Assembly: GCA_023392535.1 (NCBI GenBank)
Contig: JAEVYY010000002.1
Coordinates: forward strand, 113,344 to 177,343
Length of the DNA: 64,000 nucleotides
From: Bacillota bacterium
GTDB lineage: Bacteria; Bacillota; Clostridia; Lachnospirales; Lachnospiraceae
Direction: 5' to 3'
Under the pieces are notes generated by a model, which worked only from the letters and a program-made list of their open reading frames with translations, was not told the origin of the DNA and did no database searches. Below are positions 33,343 through 43,465 of this stretch, piece by piece; position 1 is the first letter of the stretch; every line of letters starts with the position of its first letter. The translations under genes and the position numbers were made by a program.

Positions 33343-33441
33343 TCATAAATGTAGTTTGGCAACCTCTTTTGCATCATTAATGCATCCTGACAATGGACAA
33401 TCAGGGTAATCATCAATTCCAACTATTACTGCTTTTCTCAT
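33343..33441 (-). pseudogene. Caspase-like (peptidase C14) N-terminal fragment
   Basis: 32 codons, ATG behind CGGAGGAG, reading MRKAVIVGIDDYPDCPLSGC and then INDAKEVAKLHL, TGA. KAVIVGIxDYPxxPLSGCxNDA is the first strand-loop of caspase-like (metacaspase) domains. The rest, including the His/Cys dyad, is missing. Either a truncated gene or a small protein that kept the opening strand. Confidence 0.5.
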
Positions 33442-33694
33442 ATACTCCTCCGTTCCCAAGTAGTAGATTCACTATGTGAGCCTTGTTTTGTACTTTTATC
33501 TCAGTATTCGCTTTAGATTACCAAAGAGCTTTGTTTCTTATACAATTAAAATCAATAGGTTGGCTCAACATATTCTGACTTTTGCCAAAACGTACATTTT
33601 TTTACCCCACCACGGTAACAGGAAACAGATTGTATCTTATTCAGACCTATAAGCACACCTACATATCCTGCCCAAATCCCCTCAAACCTTTGAT
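33442..33694. other. Intergenic DNA
   Basis: No gene or clear element recognised between the caspase-like fragment and rlmD. Short open frames here lack ribosome-binding sites. Confidence 0.5.
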
Positions 33695-35131
33695 TTACTG
33701 GGCTTTCCTCTCCAGCAGACAAACCGTCTCCACATGCACCGTCCCCGGGAACATATCAACTGTTGTCGCTTTTTTCAATTGATATCCATGCGCGAGAAAT
33801 ACGGCAAGGTCTCTGGTAAGACTGGTCGGCTTGCAGGAGATATAAACGATGCGATCGACTCCGTATTCAATAATTTTGGTCAATGCTTTTGGATGAATAC
33901 CATCGCGGGGCGGGTCAAGTACGATGAAATCCGGCTTATCTGCGATATCATCTAACACTTTTAAAACATCGCCTGCAATGAACTCGCAATTGGTTAGACC
34001 GTTTCGTTTGGCATTTTCTTTTGCTGCTTCCACTGCCTCCTCTACAATTTCGACACCGACTACCTTTTTGGCAATAGGAGCCAACATCTGCGCGATTGTT
34101 CCGGTGCCACTATATAAGTCGAATACCACTTTACTTTTCGTTCCATCGGCATCCAGATCGCCGACATAGTTTCTTGCTGTCTTATATAAGACTTCTGCTC
34201 CCAGACTATTGGTTTGAAAGAAAGAGAACTGTGAGATTTTGAACTTCATTTCTAATAATTCTTCATAAAAATAATCCTGCCCATAAAGCAATACGGTCTC
34301 ATCGCTTTGTACGACATCCGCCAAAGAATCATTTTTGGTATGTAAAATTCCTACGATTTTACCCGATAATTTACTATCCTGTAATGCAAGCAACTGTTTT
34401 ACCAATTCTTCAAGCACCATTTCTTCCTGAGTCGTGGTAATGAGTGCAATCAGAATCTCACCTGTTTTCTGTGCTCTTCGTACCAATAAATGGCGCAAAT
34501 AACCCTCATGGCGCAGTCTATGATAAAAACTTGCATTCTTCCCTTTGAAAAAATCCAGTACCGTATTTAGAATAGAACGATAATCAGAATCAACAATCTG
34601 ACATTCCCTTACTGTAACGATATCATAAAAACTACCTCGTTTATGCATACCGAGTGAAAGAGGACCATCCTTATATTCATCTCCAAAAGAAAATTCCATT
34701 TTATTTCGATAAGAGAATTGAGTTGGACTCGGATGAATCCCTTCAAAACGGTAACTGGTGTCCGGATTTTCATTGCGATCGATAAACACCTGGTCAATCA
34801 ATTCTCTTACCTGACTGGACTTTAACTCTAATTGTTTTTCATAGGGAAGGTTCTGATAAGTGCATCCACCACAGGCACCAAAATGGGGACAATTACTGTC
34901 TACTTCTATGGAAGATTTTTCTAGAACCTCCACTAGCCTTCCCTCCGCCTTACCCTTTCGTATCTTATTGATAAAGCAGGATACTTTCTGACCTACTACC
35001 GTGTTTTTTACAATAACTTTGCGTATATCCGTTACATTACCATCCCTATCCAATTCTTCTACCGTAATGATTCCTTTATTGGGAAACTCTATCTTCTCAA
35101 CGACACCCTCTACTACTTGTCCTTTTTTCAT
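33695..35131 (-). CDS. rlmD: 23S rRNA (uracil-C5)-methyltransferase, RlmD/RumA family
   Basis: 478 residues. N-terminal TRAM domain (about 1-70), Fe-S site CPHFGACGGC near residue 81, and a Rossmann SAM domain with FDLYSGTGTIAQ. The catalytic nucleophile cysteine is in YISCKPTSLTRDL and DPPRDG is the conserved substrate loop. It methylates U1939-type (or U747-type) uridines in 23S rRNA using SAM. AAAGGA-type site precedes the ATG. It is the last gene of a minus-strand row that includes a small acidic membrane protein and pcrA. Confidence 0.9.
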   Translation of the reverse strand: MKKGQVVEGVVEKIEFPNKGIITVEELDRDGNVTDIRKVIVKNTVVGQKVSCFINKIRKGKAEGRLVEVLEKSSIEVDSNCPHFGACGGCTYQNLPYEKQLELKSSQVRELIDQVFIDRNENPDTSYRFEGIHPSPTQFSYRNKMEFSFGDEYKDGPLSLGMHKRGSFYDIVTVRECQIVDSDYRSILNTVLDFFKGKNASFYHRLRHEGYLRHLLVRRAQKTGEILIALITTTQEEMVLEELVKQLLALQDSKLSGKIVGILHTKNDSLADVVQSDETVLLYGQDYFYEELLEMKFKISQFSFFQTNSLGAEVLYKTARNYVGDLDADGTKSKVVFDLYSGTGTIAQMLAPIAKKVVGVEIVEEAVEAAKENAKRNGLTNCEFIAGDVLKVLDDIADKPDFIVLDPPRDGIHPKALTKIIEYGVDRIVYISCKPTSLTRDLAVFLAHGYQLKKATTVDMFPGTVHVETVCLLERKAQ

Positions 35132-35156
35132 CCTATCTTCGATCTCCTATTTGCGT

Positions 35157-35205
35157 AAAAAACGAGATACTCTATGTTGATCACTCAACGACCAGTATCC
35201 CGTTT
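35157..35205 (-). terminator. Terminator between the small acidic protein gene and rlmD
   Basis: On the minus strand, a stem from AAACGGGATACT with AGTATCTCGTTT (one mismatch), followed by six T. rlmD would then need its own promoter. Confidence 0.75.
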
Positions 35206-35237
35206 ATCTGTTTCCTATTAATTCGATTCGTATAAAA

Positions 35238-35522
35238 CTATTCTTCTTCGCTTGCAGTCTTACTCTCTTCTTTTGCTAATTCTTCCTCTTCAAAGAATTC
35301 ATCATCAAATTCGTCGTCAAAGTCATCTTCAAAATCTTCCATATAGTCTGGCGTAAAATATTGATACAATGCATAGGCAATTCCAGCCAATAATGCTATC
35401 ATACCTAAAATTGCTAACATCCAAAGAAATGGATTGGATTTTTTTTCTACCTTTGGTAGTTCTTTTTTACCTAATAACTCATTCATCTTTATCATAGCTA
35501 ATAAATCATCAATTTTCTTCAT
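35238..35522 (-). CDS. Small membrane protein with acidic tail
   Basis: 94 residues. A short basic N-terminal part (KKIDDLLAMIKMNELLGKKE), one TM helix (about 32-53, FLWMLAILGMIALLAGIAYAL), then a strongly acidic tail (DFEDDFDDEFDDEFF and on). No known domain is recognised. The length, composition and a good ribosome-binding site (AGGAGG) support a real gene. It lies between pcrA and rlmD and has its own terminator. Confidence 0.7.
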   Translation of the reverse strand: MKKIDDLLAMIKMNELLGKKELPKVEKKSNPFLWMLAILGMIALLAGIAYALYQYFTPDYMEDFEDDFDDEFDDEFFEEEELAKEESKTASEEE

Positions 35523-35621
35523 GCTTGTCCTCCTTATAATAAAATCTTTCTAATTTATTTTTTTAATATAATTGCAATTTGAGAATATCACTATTAATAT
35601 ACCACTTTTTAGCCAAATTTA

Positions 35622-37961
35622 CTATAATTTTTTTAATTTTGCAAATGCAGCATACATGATTTTGGTACCCGCACTGTCGAACTCTATTGTGACCTGAAAA
35701 TCCCTTGGACCATCTTCAATTTTTTTTACAGTGCCAACTCCATATTTAATATGCATGACTCTGTCACCATTGGCATAATCCAGATTTCCTCCTGTCACTG
35801 CACCTCCCTTTACAACACCTGTCAAACTTCCAAGACCTTTTGCAATATAAGGTCTGTTTTCTTCTGCTGTAGTTCGTTTTTTCAAGACCGCCCTTGGTCT
35901 GGCAGGCGTATGATCAAAGATATTACTGTTCGGTAGATCTGATTTCACCATTCCGAACGGTGCTGCCTTAAAGGTAGATCTCTCGTAAGAATCGTCCTCA
36001 TATTCTTCGTAATCTCTCTTTTTCTTTGCCGGTAATTTCTGATCCAGCAAATCTCCCGGAATCTCTTTTACAAAACGGCTGACCGGATTGTATTGTGTCT
36101 CTCCATGTACCATTCTCTGTCTGGCACAGGTTATCGTAAGTTCCTCTTTTGCACGCGTGATCCCCACATACGCGAGACGTCTCTCCTCTTCCATTTCCAT
36201 GTTGTCATCCGAGGTAATTGTCATATAGCTTGGAAAAATCCCATCTTCCATGCCTGTCAGATATACATGCGGAAACTCAAGACCTTTTGCACTATGCAGT
36301 GTCATGAGCAGTACCTTATTGTCATCCTCGCTTACACCGTCAATATCTGCCACCAACGCCACATCTTCCAAAAATTCTCCAAGTGTTGGCTGGTCATGTG
36401 ACTCTTCATAGGATACTACTTTATTAATAAGCTCATCGATATTTTCGATTCTGTTTTTTGCATCTTCTTCATCATTCGCTTCCAATTCTGTAATATAACC
36501 CGTTGTTTCTATAATATCATTCATCAGCTCTGTCAAGCTGTAAAACTCCAATTTACTGCGGAAAGTCTGGATCATAGTAACAAAAGGCTTTAATTTTACA
36601 GCACCTTTTCCAATTGTCATGATTTGATCTGCTTCCTGCAATGCCTCATAAAAACTAATGTTTCTGGCGATGGCGTAATCTTGTACCTTGGATATGGTAG
36701 CTGCACCGATTCCTCTTTTTGGTACGTTTATGATTCTCTTGACCGCCACATCATCTTTGCCATTATCAATTGTTTTTAAAAAGGCCAATAAATCTTTAAT
36801 CTCTTTACGGGAATAAAAGTTCACACCTCCCACCACATCATAGGGAATTCCCTTTAACACAAACCGTTCCTCCATAAGGCGTGCCTGCGCATTGGTCCGG
36901 AATAAAATCGCGCATTCTCCATACTGAACAAAGCCTTCTCTGGATTTTTGTGCAATATCTTCCGCTACAAAAACAGCTTCGTCATAGGCAGAATCAAATT
37001 GTTTGAAATGAATGCGGCTGCCTTCGCCTTTCTTCGTCCACAATGCCTTGTCCTTACGTCCGATATTATGTCTGATAACTGCATTGGCTGCATCCAGAAC
37101 TGTCTGTGTAGAACGATAATTCTGTTCTAATTTTATTACTTTTGCCTCTGTATATACTTTCTCAAAATCCAGAATATTACGAATATTTGCACCCCGAAAC
37201 TTGTAGATAGACTGATCATCATCTCCCACAACGCACAAATTGCGATTCTTTGCCGCAAGTAATCGAATCAACTCAAATTGTGCAGTATTCGTATCCTGAT
37301 ATTCATCCACCATGATATAACGGAATCTGTCCTGATAATATTCCAGTATATCCGGACACGATCTGAATAATTCCACTGTTTTTACAATTAAATCATCAAA
37401 ATCCAAAGCATTATTTTTCTTTAGAACGCTCTGATACTCCTTGTAGACCTTAGCGATCTTCTGCTGTTTGAAGTCACCCATCGTGTTCATTTCGAACTCC
37501 ACAGGTGATACCAATTCATCTTTTGCCGATGATATTGCACTCATGAGGACACGTTCTTTCAACATTTTCGTATCAATTTCCAATCTCTTACAGACTTCTT
37601 TCATAACAGTCTTCTGATCATCCGTATCATAAATCGTAAAATTGTCATCATATCCAAGTCTATCTATATATCTTCTTAAAATTCGAACACAGGTCGAATG
37701 GAAGGTGGATACCCAGATACTTTCCGAACCGAATCCAACAATCGAATCCACACGGTCCCGCATCTCACCCGCCGCTTTATTGGTAAAAGTAAGTGCCATA
37801 ATATTCCATGGATTGACTCCACAGGATTCAATCATATAGGCAATACGTGTCGTCAATGCTTTTGTCTTACCGCTTCCCGCACCAGCCAATATGAGTACAG
37901 GGCCATCAATCTGTAAAACCGCTTCTTTCTGCCTGTCATTTAAAGAATCTAATATCCCCAT
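35622..37961 (-). CDS. pcrA: ATP-dependent DNA helicase PcrA/UvrD
   Basis: 779 residues. SF1A helicase motifs: Walker A AGAGSGKT (26-33), DEYQDTN, QNYRS, GGVNFYSRKEIKDLLAFL, TLHSAKGLEFPHVYLTG and AYVGITRAKEELT. The C-terminal tail has a Tudor-like PcrA C-terminal domain that binds RNA polymerase (GDRVMHIKYGVGTV). Housekeeping 3'-5' helicase for repair and replication-transcription conflicts. GGAGGAGCATACATA precedes the ATG. Confidence 0.95.
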   Translation of the reverse strand: MGILDSLNDRQKEAVLQIDGPVLILAGAGSGKTKALTTRIAYMIESCGVNPWNIMALTFTNKAAGEMRDRVDSIVGFGSESIWVSTFHSTCVRILRRYIDRLGYDDNFTIYDTDDQKTVMKEVCKRLEIDTKMLKERVLMSAISSAKDELVSPVEFEMNTMGDFKQQKIAKVYKEYQSVLKKNNALDFDDLIVKTVELFRSCPDILEYYQDRFRYIMVDEYQDTNTAQFELIRLLAAKNRNLCVVGDDDQSIYKFRGANIRNILDFEKVYTEAKVIKLEQNYRSTQTVLDAANAVIRHNIGRKDKALWTKKGEGSRIHFKQFDSAYDEAVFVAEDIAQKSREGFVQYGECAILFRTNAQARLMEERFVLKGIPYDVVGGVNFYSRKEIKDLLAFLKTIDNGKDDVAVKRIINVPKRGIGAATISKVQDYAIARNISFYEALQEADQIMTIGKGAVKLKPFVTMIQTFRSKLEFYSLTELMNDIIETTGYITELEANDEEDAKNRIENIDELINKVVSYEESHDQPTLGEFLEDVALVADIDGVSEDDNKVLLMTLHSAKGLEFPHVYLTGMEDGIFPSYMTITSDDNMEMEEERRLAYVGITRAKEELTITCARQRMVHGETQYNPVSRFVKEIPGDLLDQKLPAKKKRDYEEYEDDSYERSTFKAAPFGMVKSDLPNSNIFDHTPARPRAVLKKRTTAEENRPYIAKGLGSLTGVVKGGAVTGGNLDYANGDRVMHIKYGVGTVKKIEDGPRDFQVTIEFDSAGTKIMYAAFAKLKKL

Positions 37962-38010
37962 TTATGTATGCTCCTCCTTCGTTTACCTGCTGCTATTACC
38001 TTTTGCTATC

Positions 38011-38868
38011 CTACATGACAGCTATGACAATTCCTACAATCACAATAGCAGCACAAAGTAATTTATATCTAATGTTTGTTTCTTTAAAAATAAATTTACC
38101 AGCCAGAATCGTTACCAAACACCCTGATTGTTTGATCAAAGTCATAACCGTAACTTTACTGTCTGCTATTCCGTTTGCTATGAACAGTGCCCTGTCTGCT
38201 ATGATGAACAACAAACTAAGAAGCCAGATCCAATAATTTTTAAATACCATTTTCCAACGTATCTTTGTATTTGTTATTAAAATATAGATGATGTACATCA
38301 GCACTAGAAACAACATATACCAGAACTGTAATTGTGAACTATTAACACTTTTCATCAGAACCTTATCCAGTAGTCCAGAAAGTGCATTCAGCATACAGGA
38401 TATTACCGCGATCATAACATACTTAGCAGGAAGTTTCTTATTGTTACTAGAAACATTTCGCTCCGTTCCTCTTCCCTTAAGCATAAGCAGCCCCGTAGAA
38501 ACAAATACCAATCCAATTATTTGAGGTATGCTTAAAGCCTCCTTTAGCACTACAGTTCCCAGTAAGGTAGCAAATAATACTCTGGATAGATCCAGTACTC
38601 CATACAAACTGATCGGCATTTTATCAATTGCTTTAAAACTGCACATCCATGCAACAAATATCACAAATGATTTCAATGCTATCATAATCATTAGATTCGA
38701 AGACACACCCATTGCATTCTTGTAATCTGGTACTACCATTAAGAATCCCAAAAGTGTATAAAGAATCAAGACTTCCATCACCGAACTTTTCTCTAAAGAT
38801 TTTTTCTTTACAACTTCTCTGACCCCTTTTAATACTCCAAAAATCAGTACCAATAAAATCCACAGCAT
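38011..38868 (-). CDS. EamA/DMT-superfamily transporter
   Basis: 285 residues with ten hydrophobic segments in two EamA repeats (KAIDKMPISLYGVLDLSRVLFATLLGTVVLKEAL in the first, LTLIKQSGCLVTILAGKFIFKE in the second). The substrate of EamA permeases is hard to predict; amino acids and drugs are common. The N-terminal ATG has a weak ribosome-binding site. It sits between pcrA and recQ with no functional link visible. Confidence 0.82.
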   Translation of the reverse strand: MLWILLVLIFGVLKGVREVVKKKSLEKSSVMEVLILYTLLGFLMVVPDYKNAMGVSSNLMIMIALKSFVIFVAWMCSFKAIDKMPISLYGVLDLSRVLFATLLGTVVLKEALSIPQIIGLVFVSTGLLMLKGRGTERNVSSNNKKLPAKYVMIAVISCMLNALSGLLDKVLMKSVNSSQLQFWYMLFLVLMYIIYILITNTKIRWKMVFKNYWIWLLSLLFIIADRALFIANGIADSKVTVMTLIKQSGCLVTILAGKFIFKETNIRYKLLCAAIVIVGIVIAVM

Positions 38869-38974
38869 AGATATTTCTTCACTTTCTCATTCTGCTTATA
38901 AAGGACTCTGATTACCCTAAAACAGAACATACATTTGTTATAATACCTTATATTTGTTCCTATGTCTATTAAAA

Positions 38975-40831
38975 TTATGACCGTTCTTTAAAATTTCGGA
39001 TAATTTCGATGAATCGTTCTCCATATTTTCCATACTTCATCTCACCGACACCACTGACCTGCAATATTTCCTCTTTTGTCAATGGTTGATACTGGCACAT
39101 CTCAAGCAACGTCTTGTCTGCAAATACAAGATATGGCGGTACCTGCTCTTCCCTCGCAATCTCCATGCGTCTCTTTTTCAATTGTTCAAAAAGATTACTG
39201 CTATCTTCCCGAAGTGCAGTCATGACTGGGCGCGCCTTTTTTCTACTGGTGGTTTGTCTTTCTTTTTCTTCTGAGATTTTCAGTATGATCTCGTCCTCAT
39301 CCTCAATGATTCTTGCAGAAAGTTCTGTCAATTGAAGGACCGGATAAGTATCATCCGACATTTCAAGATATTCCTCTACTAGCATATGGTTTACGATTTG
39401 CCTCAGTCTTGCCACCGTGACTTCTTTGCAACTTGCGTAATAAGAATTTCGATTCAAACGTAACTGATACATCTTTTCCGCCTGGCTTCCGTGCAGTGCA
39501 TCCACAATTGCGACCAGACCAAAACGCTCTCCCGATTCTTCTATACAACCAATTATATTTTTACAGATCTGTGTCACATCAACGGTTTCAAAGTGCGTTC
39601 GACAATTGGAGCAGTTATCGCAGAAGACCACCTGGTATTCTCCAAAATAACGGAGCATGTAATCCCGAAGGCAATCATTGGTAAAACAATAATAAGTCAT
39701 TTTCTTGAGGCGTTCTCTGTCCCGCGCAATTACGGTATTCAACATATCTGTTGTCATTTCTTCATTCTCACGGTTGTTTTCTATAAAAAACTGGTTCGTG
39801 ACAACATCCTGCCCACTATAGAGAAGTATACACTCCGCTTTTTCCCCGTCTCTTCCAGCCCTACCTGCCTCCTGATAATAACTTTCCATATTTTTAGGCA
39901 TATTGTAGTGTATCACAAATCGTACATTCGATTTATCGATACCCATCCCAAACGCATTAGTTGCCACCATAAGAGGCTTTACATCATAAATGAAATCCTC
40001 TTGATTCTGTTTTCGTTCTACATCACTTAGTCCCGCATGATACCTTGTAACGGCATACCCCGCGTTTGCCAGTCTGTCACAAACTTCTTCCACATTCTTC
40101 CTGGTAGCACAATAGATGACACCACTTTCATTTGCATGTTCTTTTAGGTAATTGCTTAACTCGCTATATTTATCTTTTGGAGTCTTTACTGCAAAATACA
40201 AATTTTTTCTGTCAAATCCTGTTACCACAATCATGGGCTTTTGTAATTCAAGAATCTTTACGACATCTTCACGTACTTCACTCGTTGCGGTCGCCGTAAA
40301 AGCACTTACCACCGGACGCTTTTTGAGCATCTGTATAAATGATACAATCTTCAAATAACTTGGTCTGAAATCCTGTCCCCACTGAGAAACACAATGAACT
40401 TCGTCAATACTGATCATATCAATCGGTGCATGCATGGCAAAAGACTGGAATTCTTCTGTCAATAGCCGCTCTGGTGCCACATAGATAATTTTATATTGAC
40501 CTGCTTTTGCATTCTCCAAAGCTTTTAAATACTGCCGGTAACTGAGCGAGCTGTTTAAAAATGCGGCATGTATCCCCATCTGGTTAAGTGCTCCTACTTG
40601 ATCCTTCATAAGGGAAATCAATGGTGAGATCACAAGTGTGATTCCATCCATTAACAATGCCGGCACCTGAAAACAAACTGATTTTCCAGCCCCGGTTGGC
40701 ATGATTCCAAAGGTATCCCTTCCAGAAAGGATGCTATCGATCAATTCTTCCTGCCCCTCCCTGAACGTGCTATATCCATAATACTTCCTTAGTATTTCCT
40801 GTTTATCATGAAACATTTTTGATTGACTCAT
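38975..40831 (-). CDS. recQ: ATP-dependent DNA helicase RecQ
   Basis: 618 residues. SF2 helicase core: Walker A PTGAGKS, DEVH box (IDEVHCVSQWGQDFRPSYLKI), STxATATSEVREDV, RYHAGL, GMGIDKSNVRFVIHYN and QEAGRAGRDGE. A Zn-binding set CFTNDCLRDYMLRYFGE...CDNCSNC follows, then RQC and a C-terminal HRDC domain (about 530-615). Recombination and repair helicase. The ATG at 40831 has TAGGAG 13 bases upstream; a TTG just before it (40834) is an alternative start. Confidence 0.95.
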   Translation of the reverse strand: MSQSKMFHDKQEILRKYYGYSTFREGQEELIDSILSGRDTFGIMPTGAGKSVCFQVPALLMDGITLVISPLISLMKDQVGALNQMGIHAAFLNSSLSYRQYLKALENAKAGQYKIIYVAPERLLTEEFQSFAMHAPIDMISIDEVHCVSQWGQDFRPSYLKIVSFIQMLKKRPVVSAFTATATSEVREDVVKILELQKPMIVVTGFDRKNLYFAVKTPKDKYSELSNYLKEHANESGVIYCATRKNVEEVCDRLANAGYAVTRYHAGLSDVERKQNQEDFIYDVKPLMVATNAFGMGIDKSNVRFVIHYNMPKNMESYYQEAGRAGRDGEKAECILLYSGQDVVTNQFFIENNRENEEMTTDMLNTVIARDRERLKKMTYYCFTNDCLRDYMLRYFGEYQVVFCDNCSNCRTHFETVDVTQICKNIIGCIEESGERFGLVAIVDALHGSQAEKMYQLRLNRNSYYASCKEVTVARLRQIVNHMLVEEYLEMSDDTYPVLQLTELSARIIEDEDEIILKISEEKERQTTSRKKARPVMTALREDSSNLFEQLKKRRMEIAREEQVPPYLVFADKTLLEMCQYQPLTKEEILQVSGVGEMKYGKYGERFIEIIRNFKERS

Positions 40832-40951
40832 CAATTTATGTAAACTCCTATATCATCTTTCCATTTGCGGATAAACGTTAAAAGACAACCTTGGCTTTGT
40901 GATCATTAAGCCTTGGCTGCCTTTCCATTCTATCTTACTTTTGAATATTTA

Positions 40952-41140
40952 TCAACCGAACACCTTACCTCTTGTTGATAATAATTGTTCTTTTCTAACC
41001 ATATTTACCGACGGTTGTTTCAGATCCTCCATTCGCAGTTCCCCCGTTTTAATTGCTTTCTCTGCAATCTTAGACATCGCTTCGATGTCCGATGCCAGAT
41101 TCATTGTAAATACAAGTGGCATATCATTATTCTGTACCAT
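40952..41140 (-). CDS. Small hypothetical protein (62 aa)
   Basis: 62 residues, MVQNNDMPLVFTMNLASDI at the N-terminus, then KAIKTGELRMEDLKQPSV. It has a ribosome-binding site AGGAGC 5 bases before the ATG and plausible codon use. It lies in the gap between recQ and the phosphatase gene. No family recognised. The plus strand opposite has no convincing start, so if either is real it is this one. Confidence 0.4.
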   Translation of the reverse strand: MVQNNDMPLVFTMNLASDIEAMSKIAEKAIKTGELRMEDLKQPSVNMVRKEQLLSTRGKVFG

Positions 41141-41277
41141 TCAAGCTCCTATCTTCTGCGGCATGCAGTATCATATTAGGGAATAGATCGTGCATCCAGT
41201 TTTCACGAAACCTGCTTATCCCCCAATAATTATTCTATGAAAGAACAGAAAGAATATGACACTTTTTATTTCATATA

Positions 41278-42111
41278 CTATTCCAAATACATTTCCTGTA
41301 GCATTTTTAACTTATCACCATCCAGGTCCATTGCCTTTTCAAGATAAGAATGTATACTTCCGTAACATTGCTCTATTGTAGTAAAAACAGTCTCCATATA
41401 CTCCCGGCATACACCCAGTAATACGGTGATCGCCTTCAATGTTTCCTTATCTGCGCCAGCTTTTTTGGCCTCTTCGATCAAATAATCCGTTTCTTTTTTC
41501 ACGTATAGATTCGTCTTCATATAGTCATCCAGAATCGTCCTTCTGTCAATGCCAAGAGCGCTTAATAGAAGTGCTGTTCCGGTACCAACTCTGTCTTTTC
41601 CGGCAGTACAGTGCCATAATACTGCTCCATTCCGGTGTTCTACCAAATAATGAAAAAATTTTCGATATTGTGCAATACCAAAATCATCCATTATAAACGT
41701 TGCGTACATTTTTGCAATGATACTTTCTGCATCATTATCCGCATTTTTACAATACCGCATCAACCCTTCAATTGGATGTTTATCATTTTTTCCGTCTTCT
41801 TCATGGGTAATCCCAAATACTGCATCCTCCATAATAGGGTTTACATAAACAGTCACCCCTTCTATCTGAGGATCGGGTCTTTGCAGTCTTTCCACCGTAT
41901 TGCGAAAATCGATAATCGTTTTCATCTGATAGTCTTCTGTTAAAATACGAATATCTTCTCTGGTAGCCTTTTCAAGGGTCCCGCTACGTATTAATCTTTT
42001 ATATCGGATGGTCCTGCCATCCATTGTTTGAATCCCGCCCAGATCTCTAATATTAGAGACACCTGCCAACGGAATCAGACTTCCTCCTGCCGTTCCCTGT
42101 GCCTTTATCAT
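41278..42111 (-). CDS. Tyrosine/dual-specificity protein phosphatase family protein
   Basis: 277 residues. It holds the P-loop WHCTAGKDRVGTGTALLL (HCxxGKDR, catalytic Cys about residue 165) and the RDLGG motif at the N-terminus, hallmarks of the Y_phosphatase3 (Siw14/MptpB-like) family. It dephosphorylates phosphotyrosine, phosphoserine/threonine or phosphoinositides; the target is unknown. GAGGAGAGG precedes the ATG. It lies between recQ and a ThrE-like pair, probably independent. Confidence 0.88.
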   Translation of the reverse strand: MIKAQGTAGGSLIPLAGVSNIRDLGGIQTMDGRTIRYKRLIRSGTLEKATREDIRILTEDYQMKTIIDFRNTVERLQRPDPQIEGVTVYVNPIMEDAVFGITHEEDGKNDKHPIEGLMRYCKNADNDAESIIAKMYATFIMDDFGIAQYRKFFHYLVEHRNGAVLWHCTAGKDRVGTGTALLLSALGIDRRTILDDYMKTNLYVKKETDYLIEEAKKAGADKETLKAITVLLGVCREYMETVFTTIEQCYGSIHSYLEKAMDLDGDKLKMLQEMYLE

Positions 42112-42192
42112 CCTGAATCCTCTCCTCTATCTATGTCACTGCTACTATCATTATAACAAAGAACATAGAAATGTAAAAGAATTGAGTATCTC

Positions 42193-42663
42193 TTAGGAAT
42201 TCTCATTACTTTTTTTAACATTAGATACATAATTCTTTGTTTTGGTAATGATCTGCGTAATAAATGCCAAAAGGATAATACCACCTGCAATTGCCCCAGC
42301 TTCTTCCAGTGCTAATTGCAAATAGTGTGTAGACTCTTCCGACTGACCCAATAATAGATTATGCATAGCATAATACAGGTTCCCACCTGGAATCAGAGGA
42401 ATCAACATAGGTACCAATAAAATTATAACTGGAGTTTTGATCATACGGGCGGCCAGTTCCGCGATAGCAGCTACCACGATCGTCGATAGCAAAGTGCTTA
42501 TGACTGGATCGTTATTTCTAACATAGAAAAACAGATAAACAATCCAGGATATTGCCCCACCAGATGCTATTAAATATAATTTTTTCCCTTTTGTCTGAAA
42601 CAATAATGCAAACCCCAAAGAACCAAGTACAGCCATTAGCACTTGTATCATATATATTCGCAC
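42193..42663 (-). CDS. ThrE-type threonine/serine exporter, small subunit
   Basis: 156 residues with about five TM helices, matching the short half (ThrE_2/DUF3815) of split ThrE exporters: MAVLGSLGFALLFQTKGKKL, ARMIKTPVIILLVPMLIPLIPGG. It exports threonine/serine or small peptides with its partner, the longer half encoded just upstream. The likely start is GTG at 42663, with GGAGG 8 bases upstream; the partner's stop codon is 4 bases away. Confidence 0.82.
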   Translation of the reverse strand: MRIYMIQVLMAVLGSLGFALLFQTKGKKLYLIASGGAISWIVYLFFYVRNNDPVISTLLSTIVVAAIAELAARMIKTPVIILLVPMLIPLIPGGNLYYAMHNLLLGQSEESTHYLQLALEEAGAIAGGIILLAFITQIITKTKNYVSNVKKSNENS

Positions 42664-42667
42664 GATG

Positions 42668-43420
42668 TTATCCTCCGATCTGGATAAGCAATACTGCAAA
42701 TCCCATAGCAATTGCTATCGCATTTAAAACAGACTCTGTGATGCCAAGCATCCCTGATATGATATCTCCACTGATCATATCTCTTAAAGAACTGGTAAGT
42801 CCCAATCCCGGTATCAGCAGCATTACGTTTCCTATTACTATCTGATCAATAGAATGTCCAATTCCCAGCCGTACGAATAGCATAACAACGATTCCAACCA
42901 TTCCGGAACTCATCATATTAAGAAAAAGCACATTCATTTTTATCCGCTGTCCGATCCGAATCATGAACCGTAGCACCACAGCCGCCACTCCAGCTGCAAG
43001 TGCATCCAAATAATCCCCGCCAAAAAAAACAGTAAAACTTGCAGCTACCATAACATAAGCAAGTACAATAACAGCCTCCGGATACCCCTGTATCTGTTTG
43101 ATCCTCTCTATTTCTGCTTCCACATATGCTAACTTGGGCAGTTCTTTGCACATATATCTGGACAGGCAATTTATCTGGTTCACACGTTCCATATCGACAC
43201 GGACGCCTTTGATCCGTCTGGTCTGTGTAATGATATTTCCAGCCTCTGTGTGCACCGTCAGGACGATGCTGGAAGTAATGGTAAATACATCCACCCTTTG
43301 AAAATGATAGGCATAACCGATCCGCATCAGTGTATCCTCTATTCTATTTACTTCCGCACCGGATATTAATAATATTTCACCCATATCCAGCATACAAGCC
43401 ACTAATTTTTGATTATTCAT
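42668..43420 (-). CDS. ThrE-type threonine/serine exporter, large subunit
   Basis: 250 residues with a cytosolic N-terminal domain (about 1-110: MLDMGEILLISGAEVNRIEDTLMRIGYAY, VHTEAGN) and about five TM helices, matching the ThrE_1/DUF1212 half. The N-terminal domain has the hydrolase-like HTEAGN motif seen in this family. Partner of the following gene. The ribosome-binding site is weak (GCGGGTTTA). Confidence 0.85.
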   Translation of the reverse strand: MNNQKLVACMLDMGEILLISGAEVNRIEDTLMRIGYAYHFQRVDVFTITSSIVLTVHTEAGNIITQTRRIKGVRVDMERVNQINCLSRYMCKELPKLAYVEAEIERIKQIQGYPEAVIVLAYVMVAASFTVFFGGDYLDALAAGVAAVVLRFMIRIGQRIKMNVLFLNMMSSGMVGIVVMLFVRLGIGHSIDQIVIGNVMLLIPGLGLTSSLRDMISGDIISGMLGITESVLNAIAIAMGFAVLLIQIGG

Positions 43421-43465
43421 AGCTAAACCCGCCCTATCTGATACTGGAATTACTCTTACTAGACA

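Noticed and set aside
40899..41186. Plus-strand open frame in the recQ-phosphatase gap
   Set aside because: No ribosome-binding site; the minus-strand frame at 40952-41140 is the better candidate.
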